From Clavulina sp. PMI_390 (lineage: Eukaryota > Basidiomycota > Agaricomycetes > Cantharellales > Hydnaceae), in NCBI GenBank assembly GCA_015039315.1, contig WIDE01000006.1:490585-554584 (forward strand): DNA of 64,000 nt, read 5' to 3'. Shown one piece after another: positions 22,717 to 35,065 of this stretch; the first letter of the stretch is position 1; every line of letters begins with the position of its first letter. The notes beneath the pieces are model-generated. The model saw only the letters and a list, made by a program, of their open reading frames with translations, was not told the DNA's origin and made no database searches. Position numbers and translations under genes: made by a program.

Positions 22717-23393
22717 GGTTTTGGTGTGTAAGGATGGAGTAGTCACGTGGCTTCAGTGCCGCGCGCCTAATTCCTCAGGGTGATTGATCCCGCAGAGCCA
22801 GCTTCTTGAGAGTTTATCAAAGAGGATTTTTATGGAATGCTACAAGTCGTTGTGCGGTACATGTTACAGAGGATTTAGTGCCAAACTCGCAAAAATATAC
22901 ATAGAATTATTGTGCACAAGAAAAGGGAGGTGGAATTTGCTGTTTGGTAGTGATAGACGATGAGGAGAATAGTTTGCATGGCGTCAAGATTGTGGTGGAG
23001 GGAAAGGATGCGGGAGATTATACCAGCACAGGGTCGCGATTGAAGAAATTCTGAGTGGTCAAGACGCTGACCAAGTCACATCAGGTGTAAATGCGTCAGT
23101 GTCAGAGGGCTAGTGCCAGCCTCCGCCTGGTGCGTTTATTGTATCCAGTGTGATGGTCAAGAATAAAGTAGAAAGAGTCCAAATTTCAAGATGACGATAG
23201 GCAACGGGACCAGGAAATGCGAAGGAACCGACAACTGGGTGACAGACCCCAGGGGAGCCTGTGAATAGCAGTCGTCTACGAAGGAGGACGGGGAAATCAG
23301 CCATTGAGGGCGGTCCTGCTGCTAGCCAAAAACTTACTGAGGACAAAAAAGGCCAAAAAGCGCGAAAGAAAAAACCCCCCCTTGATAGCTCTT
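22717..23393. other. Intergenic between orphan genes A and B
   Basis: Holds the short promoter of gene A, including CACGTG at about 22744-22749, and copy 2 of the duplicated sequence. A run of C after an A-rich stretch lies at about 23365-23392, next to the gene B stop. Minus-strand open frames here have no visible domain. Confidence 0.6.
22850..23180. repeat. Diverged direct repeat, copy 2
   Basis: Partner of copy 1, about 1.8 kb away in the same orientation. Each copy sits roughly 200-260 bases downstream of the stop of a minus-strand orphan gene. It may be a remnant of a mobile element or of a local duplication. No terminal inverted repeats or target duplications were recognised. Confidence 0.7.
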
Positions 23394-24794
23394 TCATAAG
23401 GAACCAAAGCCTGGCGGCGGAGGACCAACCCTAATTGGGGGGGTCCAGTGCTTCCACCAGAGATCTTCATAAGGATCTGGCGAGGGGCGCCTCTCGGGGA
23501 ACCCCTCCGTAGCCATCTTATCAAGCCAATACTGGACACGGGGTGAAGTGTTTTCGCCAAACTGCGATGATAGTGGTCAGCCTGCTCCGAGCACGGTAAA
23601 TAGACTGGCTCACCGATAGCTTGATTTTCCTCCCCGGCACACAAAGGGCTTGAAGCCTTTCCCAAGTCCAACCTCCGAGCGACTCTATAATTGGGCCGAC
23701 GTCTACATCAGGGGGGGCATGGTGAACCCACCACAACTGCATGGGACAGCCTCCGTATAGAGCATGTTCCCGCATGCCAGCAGCGCCCTCCACTACAGTA
23801 CGGCACTTCTGACACGCAGTCGGACCGTGCTCAGGCCACTGAGACTCCATACGAATCCACACCGTGTGGTTTCCACCTCTACACGCTCGAATCAGTAAGT
23901 CCGAGTCCCGCAGTCCTGAAGGAGGTAGACGTACATGTGGACGTCGAGCGATCCTTTGTCAGCAAAGAATGAGCCAGGAATTCCATAGGTGACTCGATCC
24001 CCACAGCCATCCCTTCTGCACCAAAACCCGGCGGGTGTAGTACCGCCCGCAGGCATGTACCAAACTCCCGGTAGGGCCCTGAGGTGTATTTTGAAAGGAC
24101 CATCCTCGAGCACAAGTATGTCACGGAGAGCAACGGTCTCGGGGTCTAAGTCGATAAGGCGCATCCGAGCAAGATAGTGATGAGGTCCTTCGTTGACGTT
24201 TCGGGAAGTGTCGCCCGGCGGAAAAGTGTCATCATCACTAGTGCCACTGCTATTTTCGATCGGCTGAGCGAGTCGTCAGACGATAGATGCCTCTGGGGGA
24301 AGTCTGGTGCTTAGAGGGGACGCGTACCAGACTCGTATTCAGACCGCCTTCCTCCAGTAACTCAATCTCCACTCCACTACGCATCGCTTCGTAGAGGTCA
24401 TCGGCCGTCATCTTCCCCCCATCACCTAGAGTGCCAAACATGGTAGGCTCTTCAATATTACTGGACGCATGCACATGCATCGTCGTCGACGCGGTCTATA
24501 GTCACACAATCGCAGCGCATATGAACATGCAAAGACACGGAGACAGAAGAATAGTCTACGTACTCCTTCCATCTGGATACTTGAGGACGCTGCTTCGGGA
24601 TCATTTGGCGCGAGAGCGCGTGAGGACACGGGGAAAGTTGAGAACAGTTTAGGCGCGCGCGCTTGGTCTGAATCAACGGGCTCGACCTGAGCTCCATCCA
24701 AGCTGGGGTTCGAGTGAGGCTCTTCCCAGCTTTGCTCAACGCGCTCGACGCGTCGTTTAGGGAGATTTTCGTGGTCAGTGTCTCGACCACTCAT
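23394..24794 (-). CDS. Unrecognised Cys/His/Trp-rich protein, orphan gene B
   Basis: Five exons: 24564-24794, 24328-24447, 23935-24263, 23614-23878 and 23394-23561. They sum to 1113 bases, giving 370 residues. I do not recognise the family. After a polar N-terminus (about 75 residues) comes a segment with KMTADDLYEAMRSGVEIELL. A compact domain of about 150 residues follows with FWCRRDGCGDR, TACQKCRTVVEG, a later HALYGGC and CPMQLWWVHH. The spaced Cys and His residues could bind zinc. The C-terminus is Pro/Trp-rich (EDLWWKHWTPPIRVGPPPPG). Splice phase fits at all four junctions, which supports a real gene. Exon 2's acceptor was chosen as the in-frame GAAGAG site; an upstream AG would give an immediate stop. 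Confidence 0.65.
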
Positions 24795-25429
24795 GATGAT
24801 GGGTGCTGTGAGACAAGGTCGTTGTGATAGTAGGGTCGACGATTCCTCGAGCCTCGATCCGGATATGCACATGCGTTCGGAACCGAACAATAGAAGTCCC
24901 ACCCCGAACTCATGTTCGGAAATTCCGGCGCACGGTGCACTGTTTGGGCATATATATACCGCTCCCCCAACATTATTACTCCCCATCTTTGTGCTCGGGT
25001 TCGAGATCATAGCAGTGACGTTCTTACGGAGCTTGATCTTTTTGCTGGTTGCAAATTAACAATCCTACACGTTCATGTGCGTTTACGCGCCATGGCAATT
25101 TTTGTCAGCCTCACGGCTTTTTTCTTGCTTTTTTTTTGGCCCGTTTTTGTCCGAACCATAACCCTAATTTAGGCGCCGAGAGCATATTGGACCAACTTAG
25201 TCTGCGTTGTCTAGTATTGGATAATAGATCTTTCACATTCTTTATACCCCATCGTTCAATGCCCCATCCTGTATGAGAGCGGCCGAGACTCAACTCGTGT
25301 TCATTGTGATGACGCGTGTGTGGCACCGCTTGCAATTCAACGGTGCCTCAGCCTCCCCTTAGCTCTCCCCACATCAGACCACCTACCTGAGAACCCTAAT
25401 ACCCCCATAATATCGTAGAACTACCCGCT
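24795..25429. other. Divergent intergenic region, orphan gene B / Rab
   Basis: Carries a TATATATA box at 24951-24958, a T-rich tract at about 25110-25150, and CT-rich sequence just before the Rab start. No supported gene. Confidence 0.55.
24951..24958 (-). promoter_or_regulatory. TATA-box-like element
   Basis: TATATATA lies about 157 bases upstream of the orphan gene B start codon. The sequence is palindromic, so strand is assigned only by distance; the Rab start is about 470 bases away. The role is inferred. Confidence 0.35.
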
Positions 25430-26389
25430 ATGAGCGACATTTATAATCTCAAACTGCTGCTAATTGGCGACTCGAGCGTCGGGAAATCGAGTCTGCTGCT
25501 GCGATTTGCAGACGAAACGTGGCTCCCAGAGGACGAAGCTAGTGCAACGTGAGCGGCGTAACAACATAATATGGCTGAGCTCCACCTAAACATTCCTCTC
25601 GTATGGTCACTCCCTGGGCATACAACAACAATGATGAAACTAGCATTGGGGTTGACTTTCGTGTACATCGCATGGAAGTAAGAGATGGCAAGAAGGTCAA
25701 GCTTAGCATATGGGTGGGTTCACTTCCCAATACATAACTACTTCAGTTTGCTTAAGTCTCATCTATCTCTCTCGCTTTAGGATACTGCGGGTCAGGAGAG
25801 GTTCCGGACTATCACGTCGAGCTATTATCGTGGTGCTCAAGGCATCATTGTTGTATATGACGTCGCGAATCGGGAAACCTTTGAGGCATTGCCCAAATGG
25901 ATGAATGAGCTGTCTACCTATGTCTCACCTTCAGTGGTCAAAATCATCGTCGGTTCGTTGACTCTCCTTTGGGCATTACTTCATGCTGTGTATCATCACT
26001 GACTCGCCACGTTCACTCTCACTCAGGCAACAAGGTTGACAAGGAATACTCAAGACAGGTAACAGAAGAAGAAGGACGGAAATTTGCAGAGCGGCAAGGA
26101 TGTTTGTTCGTCGAGGCATCGGCAAAAACTGCAGTGGGGGTCTCGGACACATTCGTCAAGCTCGTTGAGCAGGTGAGTACACCAAACTCCGTTGACAGTT
26201 CTTGCTCCTCCTTGCGTGACTCATGTGCGTCCTTGTCGCTTGCAGATCATCGATACCCCTGAACTATGGCTCGCCGGAGCTCCAAAGGGTATCCCAAACC
26301 AGCCTGGTGTTGCCATGCCTGGCAACATTTCCTTGTCGGCACCAGCTGTGTCTGCGAACGTTAGCACTGATGGCGGGTGTAACTGTTAG
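25430..26389 (+). CDS. Rab-family small GTPase, Rab18-like
   Basis: Membrane-traffic GTPase. Five exons (25430-25548, 25644-25713, 25781-25952, 26027-26172, 26246-26389) sum to 651 bases and 216 residues. All nucleotide-binding motifs are present: GDSSVGKSS (P loop), ATIGVDF (switch I), [11 protein letters not shown] (switch II), NKVDK and EASAKTA. Switch I reads [14 protein letters not shown], closest to Rab18. The C-terminus GGCNC supplies a CXC motif for double geranylgeranylation. Rab18 proteins act at ER and lipid-droplet membranes in animals; the function here is inferred. The Rab1/8 group is a less likely alternative. Confidence 0.92.
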
Positions 26390-26863
26390 ACACATAATCT
26401 CGCTCTTATGATTACGGTGCTTTCCTCCATGTCTCGGATACCCTTGGACTAACCCCGAATTATTTACTCCCCTATCTCTCGATGTATGTCATCTACCTTC
26501 CATCCCACTAATCACCAAGTACACGCAATATATTACGAGGAATGAACGGGATACAGAACACGGGTTGCATTAGATTGATTACTATGGTATTACATGGCGG
26601 ATAACAGATGACGAGTAACAGATACGTGTACAACATACATTTTTGAATAACGCTTATGCTTTGTGATTGTTCACACAGTTCCATGTATTGCACTATACTA
26701 AACAGGCATTGTAGAGATGGTTGATGGAGAAGAAAAAAGGGTAGGCTTCGATTGTCAAATTCAAGATGGAAGGGCATGCAAGAGGAGCCATAACAGCACT
26801 CCAAGCACTCTAAGGTGGGAGGTATTTTTCAAAGACTCTAAACTGTGAAGTCTAAGAGAATGT
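26390..26863. other. Convergent 3' flanks of Rab and URA2 genes
   Basis: AT-rich compared with the surroundings and consistent with two facing 3' UTRs. No gene seen. Confidence 0.6.
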
Positions 26864-29800
26864 TCAACCCATGACCATGGCCAGCAGGGCCATACGAACC
26901 TAAAGATAAGAATCATTAGCACGATTCGGGCAGTGAGGTCAAGATCAACACTCACAAAGAGTCCATATCGCATCTGACGGAAGTACACAGCACGCCGAGA
27001 ATCAAAGTCGACTTCAGGATCAATTTCTGAAGAACAATATTCAGCATTAGATCCGCCTAAAGAAATCCTGGATACATACCGGAGAGACGAGGGAGGGGAT
27101 GCATCACGATCATGTCTGGCTTGGCACGAGCAAGGACTGCATGATTGACGACATAGGCCTTCTTCACACTCTCATACTCCTCGGCACTGTCAAACCTCTC
27201 TTGCTGCACGCGAGTGACATACAAGACGTCTGTCTGAGCCAGAACCTCTTCAAGTGAGTTGGTTTGATGGACAGGGACGCCAGCTTTGCGCGCTGCAGAC
27301 ACAACACTGTCAGGCATGGCAAGGGAGGAGGGAGAGACAAAGTTGAGGCGAACAGAGTAGAAGGAGAGGAGCGTCACAAGACTGTGGACCGTTCGGCCGT
27401 TCTTAAGATCGCCCAGAAGGGTAATGGTTTTGCCGTTTACAGTACCCAGCTCAGATCGTATCGTGAAAATGTCCAACAAGGCCTGAGGAAGTAGAATCAG
27501 CAAACTGAAAATCGAAGGAGGGGGCATGTACGCGTACCTGAGTGGGATGTTCGCCGATGCCATCCCCCGCATTGAGGATTGGAACAGGAGAGAATTTCGC
27601 TGCATTGCTCGCGCTGCCAACAGCGGGGTGTCGAAGAACAATGGCGTCACCATAACAAGCCAGGGTTCGTACAGTATCAGCCAGACTCTCTCCCTTCATC
27701 ACCGACGACTTGTCTGCATTTACAGCCACAACATCCCCACCGAGACGCTTCATTGCGGCTTCAAACGAACCGCTCGTCCGCGTCGATGGTTCATAGAAGA
27801 CCAAGCATAACACTCTGCCTCGGAGGAGATCAATGACACCATTGCGCTCGACCTGCAGGCGCATTTCATGGGCTAGGTCGAACAGTTGGTGAATGTCCGT
27901 ATGGCTGAATTGCTTGACCGTAAGAATGTGGCGATGGTGGAAGGCAGGGTGAGGAGGTGGAAGGGCCATCGAGCGGCCCGGGGACAGCTCGCGGGAAATG
28001 AAAGTAGAAGTAGACATAGGAATGACAGGCATATCGGTAGCGCGCTGAAGCGTAGCTGCCGCCGCTGGAGAGGGACTGGGTCCATCGGGGATGATGTTAG
28101 GGCGAGTGCCCACGAACGAGCTTGTTCTTCCAGATGGTTTGGGCGCTGGAGCACCTGGGGTTCCACCAATGTCACGGCCCATCGCGGTGGAGAAGTTGGT
28201 GCCATCCAAGTACACCGTGGTGTTCTGGATGACAACGCGGTGCACGCTTCCGATAACGGAAACGCCTTCAAGTGGGGACCAATAAGGACCTTTCTTACTG
28301 AAGGTGTTCTTCCTGTTCATCTCGACTTCTACCCGAGAGTTGGTCTGTTCTGGCAGGTCGAAGATGCGAAGAGGATTGTCATGCATGCGCGTCGTAATGT
28401 CATCGATGGTGAGACGCCCTTGGGAAACGGCGGTCAATAGCAGAGGCAGAGTCTCATCAAGACCACTCTCAGGACCATATTCTTCCCCCAAGTCAAGAGC
28501 GAGACGGTAGGGAGCGGTACCCACGGAGAAAGCATCGATCGTGGCAAGGTTTGCCCATAGTGCCTGCTGGTCTTCGACGGAGGGAAGATGAGTGGACGCA
28601 GGGTACTGCTCGAGATTGAAGAACATGGAGTATATAGACACGTCGCATGTCACCTTCAGTTGCTTCGCTTTGCTAAGGGCAATCAGCAAGATATCGTCCC
28701 GGCTACGGACATCTGTGACATGCACACTCCTGTTGTGGAGGCTAGCGAGGAGGAGAATGGTAGCGAGATCGGTAGCGGCAGCATCAGTAATGATGGGCTT
28801 TTCCTCTGACCAGGAGGCAAAGTGGGCAGCTACCGCAGCGACCTTATTCACGTTCTGGTCGGTAAGGCCGTTGAAGGGGATGTAGAGGGCCTTAGCCTCA
28901 TTCTGAAGATCCTCATCCAATCCGGAGACGTTACTGGAGGAAGCAGATACCAGAAGGGCATAGTTGCAGAATGCTCCGCCTTTGGCGTTAGCACGGGCCA
29001 TCATCAGGCTAGCATCATCCACTATGGCGCCATCGACGCCGAAAGGTGCGACAAGGACAGTCGTGAAGCCGGCTCCAACAGAGGCTTTGGTAACGGCGTC
29101 AAAGCCATAGGCAGACTTTTTCATCAAGCCAGGAACGAACGCTTGCACATTCACAAGCGGGGGAAGGCTATAGGTGACGTGCGAGGTTTTGAAGTCAACT
29201 GGTGACACGTCTAGCGCCATCTTACGGACCAAAGCTTCAGCGAGGAGTTTGGCGATCTTGACGTTCGTAATGAGCGGGACCGCGAAGTCTACTGCCATAC
29301 GACGGGTCTTGTAACCTCGGCTTGTGTAGGTCGCTGGACGACGATAATTGTTCTTAGATGGCAGATTGATGTAAAGGTCGATGAGATTGTTCGCCAAGTG
29401 CTGGGTCAGCGAGTATTCGGACTTCTGCGATCCTTGACCACCCTCAGGGAGTGCTTCGAGGTACTACATAGAAACGATGTGAGTAATGACATACCAGTCA
29501 AAACGCTAGTGGGAGGCTAACCTTGCAGGGAACACCATGCTCAGTGAAGAAGTCAGCAGTACCAGCCGTTCCAAGCAGATTGTATCCGGCACTATGAAGC
29601 CTCTGGACTGAGGGAAGCATCTCTAGCTTCTCCTTGAAACTCCCGATCGAGAGAAGAATGTTCTTCTTGGGAAGAACGATGCCAGTCGAAATCAAAGCCT
29701 TGAGGTAGGCCTCATACTTGTTCCTTCCAAAGCAAGCAACCTCGCCTGTCGAAGCCATCTCGACACCGAGAACCGGATCGGCGCCAGAGAGACGGTTGAA

Positions 29801-32800
29801 GCTAAACTGGGCAACCTTGACACCGACGTAGTCGGGAGGTAGATTGAGGTCGGGATATGGAGTAACGGGGAGATCGAGCATGACTTTGGTGGCCATCTCG
29901 ATAGCATCAACCCCAGTGACCTTTGAAACGAAAGGGAATGAACGAGCGGCGCGAAGATTGCACTCGATAACCTTGATCTCGTTATTCTTGGCGATGAACT
30001 GGATATTGAAGGGACCCGTTACGTTGAGGGCGTTCCCGATCTTTCGTGTAGCGTCCTCGATTCGACGAACTGTCTCAGGGTCAAGGTCCTGAGGAGGGAG
30101 GACGAGGGTGGCATCACCAGAGTGAACACCAGCGTTCTCGATGTGCTCCGAGATGTAATGCATCACTAGCTTGCCGTTCTTCGCGATTGCATCCATCTCG
30201 ATCTCCTTCGCCTCCTCGATATACTTTGAGATAACGACTGGGTGCTCGCGAGACACCGCGGTAGCTTGGTTGAGGTAATTGGATAGATCATCCTCGGTAG
30301 ACACGACGTTCATCGCAGCACCAGAAAGCACATACGACGGGCGGACCAGCACGGGGTAGCCGACCTGCTGACAGAACGCCTTCGCACCATCCAAATCAGC
30401 CAGCTCCTTCCAGAGTGGCTGGTCCACACCAATCTTATCCAGCAGACGACTGAAGTTGTACCGATTTTCGGCAGTGTCAATCATAGCTGGCGATGTGCCG
30501 TACACGTGGACATTTTGGCGATAGAGAGCCAAGGCAATATTGTTGGGAGCCTGACCACCCATAGAGAGTACGATACCAGAGGATCCTTCGAGTTCGTAAA
30601 TGTCGAGCACAGTCTCGAGGCTGATATTGTCGAAATATAGGCGGTCGGCCTCGTCATAATCCGTGCTGACGGTTTCTGGATTATAGTTGACCATGACTGT
30701 TTTCATACCCTGTTCGCGAATAGTTCGGATCGCGCGAACGGCGCACCAGTCGAACTCAACACTGGAGCCAATACGGTAGACTCCTGAGCCCAGGACCATT
30801 ACACCACGGTCATTGAAGGCCACGTCGTGCTGAGTAGCATTATACGTCGTGTAGAGGTAGTTGGTGAAGGCTGGGAACTCGGCAGCGACAGTATCGATCT
30901 GCTTGACGAAAGGCATGATGCGAGCCTCGGTTCTGAGCTGCCTAATCGATAGCTCGGTGGTTTTGAGTGCTTTGGCAATTTGTCGGTCGGAGAAACCATT
31001 CTGCTTTGCGGTCCGAAGCATTGACGTTGTGATTGTTGATACGGTTTCATCTCTGATGAATGCATCGTTAGGAGGCCGCGTCGATAAAGGCAGGTTGTAT
31101 CGCACTCACCCAAGGCGCAGGAACATTTCGTGAAGATGGAATAGCTTCGTCAAGAACCACTTGTCAATGTTAGTCAGGCTCCAGACCTTCTCAACAGAGT
31201 AGCCAGCGTTGAAGGCAGCTGCAATGGCGAACATTCGCTTGTCGGTGGGATTTTGTAACTCGGAGTCGATATCGTCCTCGAAGTCATTCTACAAGGAAGA
31301 ATTTAGCGTGAAGCTGTAACAAGGATCTCCAAAATGCTCACCACATCGAATCCAATGAACTGGTCCTCGATCGCTCGGATGGCCTTCTGGATACTCTCCT
31401 CGAAGGTTCGCCCAATCGCCATGACTTCACCCACACTCTTCATAGAGCTGCTGAGGAACTTGCTTACACGCGAGAACTTCTTGAGATCCCATCGCGGGAA
31501 CTTGACCACTACGTAGTCCAAGCTCGGCTCAAAGCACGCTGTTGTGGACTTGGTGACGTTGTTCTTGATCTCGTTGAGTGGAATCCCAAGCCCAAGTTTA
31601 GCAGCGATAAATGCAAGGGGATAGCCAGTGGCTTTGGAGGCGAGGGCAGAAGAACGAGAGAGACGGGCATTGACCTATGGCGGCGGGAAGGTCAGAGGGT
31701 GATAAGGAGACGGTAGAACATTCATACCTCGATGATGCAGTATTCCTTCGAGTGCGGGTTGAGCGCGTACTGAATGTTGCATTCTCCGACGACTCCAAGG
31801 TGTCTGATCACATTGACCGCAGTGGTTCGGAGCATGTTGTAGTCCTCGTCGGAGAGCGTTTGAGATGGAGCGACGACGATAGAGTCACCAGTATGAATAC
31901 CCAATGGATCGAAGTTCTACCCATCGTAAGATCTTGGGTCAAATTGCCTCCACATTACGCAATAAGAAGTGTCTCCATACCTCCATGTTACACACGGTGA
32001 TGCAGTTGTCGTTGCAATCACGAACGACTTCATACTCGATCTCCTTCCATCCCTTCATGCTCTTCTCAACGAGGACCTGAGGACTGGTCGCGAACGCCAC
32101 GGAGCACAACCTTTGAAGGTCGTCAGTGTTCTCAGCGAAACCAGATCCCAGGCCACCCAAGGCATAGGCTGCTCGGACGATAACTGGGAAACCAATCTTC
32201 AGAGCCGCATCACGTGCCTCATCGAACGTTGTGGCACTGGCGCTCTCGGCGCATTTCTCACCGATCTCCGCCATAGCTTGAGCAAAGAGGTCACGATCCT
32301 CGGTAGTGATGATAGTCTCGATTGGAGTTCCAAGCACCTTCACGCCCAAGGCCTCGAATTCGTCTTTCAGCTTGATACCCACATTGAGGGCAGTTTGGCC
32401 GCCGAAGGTGACGTAGATACCGTCTGGTCGCTCGTAGCGGATGATCTTGCGAACGAATTCAGGGGTGACTGGCAGGAAGTACACCTTGTCCGCTAATCCC
32501 TTGGAAGTAGCAATGGTGGCGATGTTGGGGTTAACGAATACGGTGTAAATGCCTTCCTGTTTGAGGGCTTTGATGGCTTGAGAACCAGAGTAGTCGAACT
32601 CTCCTGCTTGTCCGATCGAAAGACCACCAGAGCCAAGGATCATAACTTTGCGAGGCTTCATCGCTGGCGTGTAAGCAACGCGACGAGGTTTCCCATTCAT
32701 GTACGACGTCGAAGTCTTGTCATAGGCTGCAGGGAGAATGACTGGGGAGAGTTCGCCGGTAGCAATGAACGACTGCACGCCCTTCAGGAAAACATCAAAG

Positions 32801-34131
32801 AGGAACTCGGTGTCTCGCGGGCCAGGAGTGGACTCGGGGTGGAACTGGACGGAGAAGAAAGGCTTCTGGGTATGGTAAATACCCTCGTTGCTGCCGTCGT
32901 TCGCATTCTTGAACAGCTCCTTCCAGCCCGCAGGCAGAGATGCCGTATCAACTTGGAAACCGTGGTTTTGACTCGTGATATAACACCTTCCAGAGATAGC
33001 GTCTGTGCAGGGAATGTTATGACCGCGATTGCCATATTTCATCTTTGATGTAGTGGCACCAGCTGCGAGTGCCAGCAGCTGGTGACCTAGACAGATACCA
33101 AAAATCGGCATCCGTCCTTGCTCCATGACAGCGCGAAGACGCTTGATGGTCGAAGGCACCATGGTGGGGTCACCAGGTCCGTTTGAAATGAACAGGCCAT
33201 CAAATGGCTCTTCCGTCTTTGCGAGATAGTCGTAGTCCCATGGAACAACCTTGAGCTCGACTCCGCGGTTCGTGAAGCAGCGGATTTGATTATACTTGAT
33301 TCCCACATCAACCGCGATAATGCGGATGGTTCGGCCAGAGGGATGGCGGATCAGTGACGTCGTGGTGGGCGGATACACACGTGCCTGTTTCGTCGAGACG
33401 ACGTCGACAAGGTTTTGGAGGTTGGGGTCATTGAAGGGGATATCATAATACGCGTCATCCCATTGGCTTTGCGCGGCAGACATCGCAGGAGAGGGAGAGG
33501 GAGCACGAGACGCCCCATTCAACGTATCTCGAGCGGCCAGACTTCTGGAACGAACGTGTCCGCCAGGGCGTTTGGCGAGGACTTTGCCTAACGTAGACCC
33601 TTGTTCGCGGATTTTTTTGGTGAGAGCACGGGTGTCGATACCGCATATAGCAGGGATACCGTTTTCTTTGAGCCAATCGCCGAGGGACGAGGATGCGAGG
33701 AAATGGCTGAAATCCTCCGAATAATAGGCGACAACGAGAGCGGCGACGTGGATTCGGCTGGATTCAAACTCAGCGGGGATCGAGTTAATCTCTTGGATCG
33801 TGCGCGCGGGCACGCCATAATTCCCAACAAGTGGGTAAGTGAGGACCAGAATTTGGCCCTCGTAGGAAGGATCGGTGAGAGACTCGGTGTACCCGACCAT
33901 TCCTGATCGATTTAGGCAGTCCTATCAGCCAAATGCTCAAGGATCGCAACAGCTTGCAGACTTGCCAGTCTGGAAGACACATTCCCCCGACGCGCTTTTT
34001 CCTACCGCACCGAAGCTCGTGCCGTGGAAAGCCGTGCCATCGGCCAAAACGAGAACAGCATCATCGCTGGGTAATCCAGTAGGCTGTGGGCGCAGAACGG
34101 GGCGCACAGGCGGAGCTGCGAGCGTCTGCAT
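26864..34131 (-). CDS. URA2: URA2: carbamoyl-phosphate synthetase / aspartate transcarbamylase
   Basis: Multidomain enzyme for the first two steps of pyrimidine synthesis, about 2,200 residues. The glutaminase domain (32780-34131) has the nucleophile in [11 protein letters not shown] and the HPEST histidine. Two ATP-grasp synthetase halves follow (about 32740-29800), starting [20 protein letters not shown] and [19 protein letters not shown]. An MGS-like regulatory domain comes next ([25 protein letters not shown]), where UTP inhibits in yeast. A dihydroorotase-like domain (about 28200-29300) lacks the metal-binding HxH, as in yeast Ura2, so DHOase must be encoded elsewhere. The C-terminal ATCase (26864-27870) shows [33 protein letters not shown] and MHPLPR. 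The last exon after an intron encodes [14 protein letters not shown] at 34131. Confidence 0.96.
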
Positions 34132-34228
34132 CGTTTTTTTTAGCTTCAGAACCGAACTGAATCGGAGCAGAAGAACGATCCTGCGTCAACATGCACAAAC
34201 ACCTGCACCCGCCCGATCGCCCACCACA
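34132..34228. promoter_or_regulatory. 97-base divergent promoter, URA2 / NC2-alpha
   Basis: Only 97 bases separate the two start codons. There is a T-rich run at about 34133-34141 and a CACCCGCCCGATCGCC-type GC-rich part near the NC2-alpha start. The promoter role follows from position. Confidence 0.5.
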
Positions 34229-34765
34229 ATGGTCAAAGCTAAAGCGACACGATTCCCTGTTGTGAGTCCACATGGCTGAGTGAATATCTGCTCTGGTTCT
34301 GAGTGCCATGCAGGCCAGGATAAAGAAAATCATGCAGAAAGATGAAGATGTTGGCAAGGTTGCTCAAGCTACTCCTGTGTTGATATGTGAGTCAGTGATT
34401 ACCGCAGTGAAGATAACTCATTAAGAGGTATTCGATCTCAGCAAAGGCATTGGAGCTGTTCATGGCGGAACTGGCCACTAAAGCTGGCCAGAAAGCATCT
34501 GACGCAGGCTCACGAAAGGTCGAACCATGGCATCTGTATGTCACTCTGTTCTCCAAGTTATCCACATTCTCCCTCATGGATCCACCCTCATTGAATCCCC
34601 AGGAAAGAGGTAGTTGCCACAGACCCTATATTCGACTTTTTGAAAGACATTGTAGAGAATGTCCGTGACGCCCCTGCCCCCTCAGAAGCATCAGAGAAGA
34701 AGAAGCGAGTGCGTAAGCCCAAGGCTGTTGCAGCACAGGAGGAACCCGAGGAAGAGGACGACTGA
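34229..34765 (+). CDS. BUR6: NC2-alpha / DRAP1 (BUR6-like) histone-fold corepressor
   Basis: H2A-like histone-fold protein which, with NC2-beta (Dr1), binds TBP on DNA and limits TFIIA/TFIIB entry. Four exons (34229-34261, 34314-34386, 34442-34535, 34603-34765) sum to 363 bases, 120 residues. The fold reads TRFPVARIKKIMQKDEDVGK, TPVLISKALELFMAELATK, SRKVEPWHLKEVV and FDFLKDIVENV, closer to NC2-alpha than to NF-YC. A basic then acidic tail follows (EKKKRVRKPKA, EEPEEEDD). A CHRAC/Pol-epsilon histone-fold subunit (Dpb3-like) is the main alternative. It shares a 97-base promoter with URA2. Confidence 0.8.
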
Positions 34766-35065
34766 TTCTTCCCCGATCATTTCATGCGTTTGATCTCCTC
34801 AATGTTCACGCGAGCTTGATGGTCTCCGCTATGCACGATGGCTACACGACATTCTTTTGCAGGGGCGGATGATATCGATATCTGGGTAATATTGTGATTG
34901 TATGTAATTCGGTATAATGAACGGCACAAGCAGATGGCTTGACGAAGGCTATACTATGGGATTGTTGTAAAGTCCAAGAATGTGGGAGTAGCAGCAAGTA
35001 GCTAACATAATAAGGAACGAAGCAGGTAGGTTCATAAATGACATTAGATGGAATAGGGGTGAGTT
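34766..35065. other. Convergent 3' flanks of NC2-alpha and ABC transporter
   Basis: Three hundred bases, moderately AT-rich, with no coding signal. Confidence 0.6.

Noticed and set aside
21047..23180. Repeat pair as LTRs of a retroelement around orphan gene A
   Set aside because: The interior holds no gag, protease, reverse transcriptase or integrase, and no TG...CA ends or primer-binding site were seen.
25150..25175. Telomere-like AACCCTAA near 25157 and a few other places
   Set aside because: These are single units only, scattered among housekeeping genes; not a telomere or an interstitial array.
7096..34765. TAF11 and NC2-alpha as a linked TBP-regulation module
   Set aside because: They are about 27 kb apart with many unrelated genes between; chance linkage is the simpler reading.
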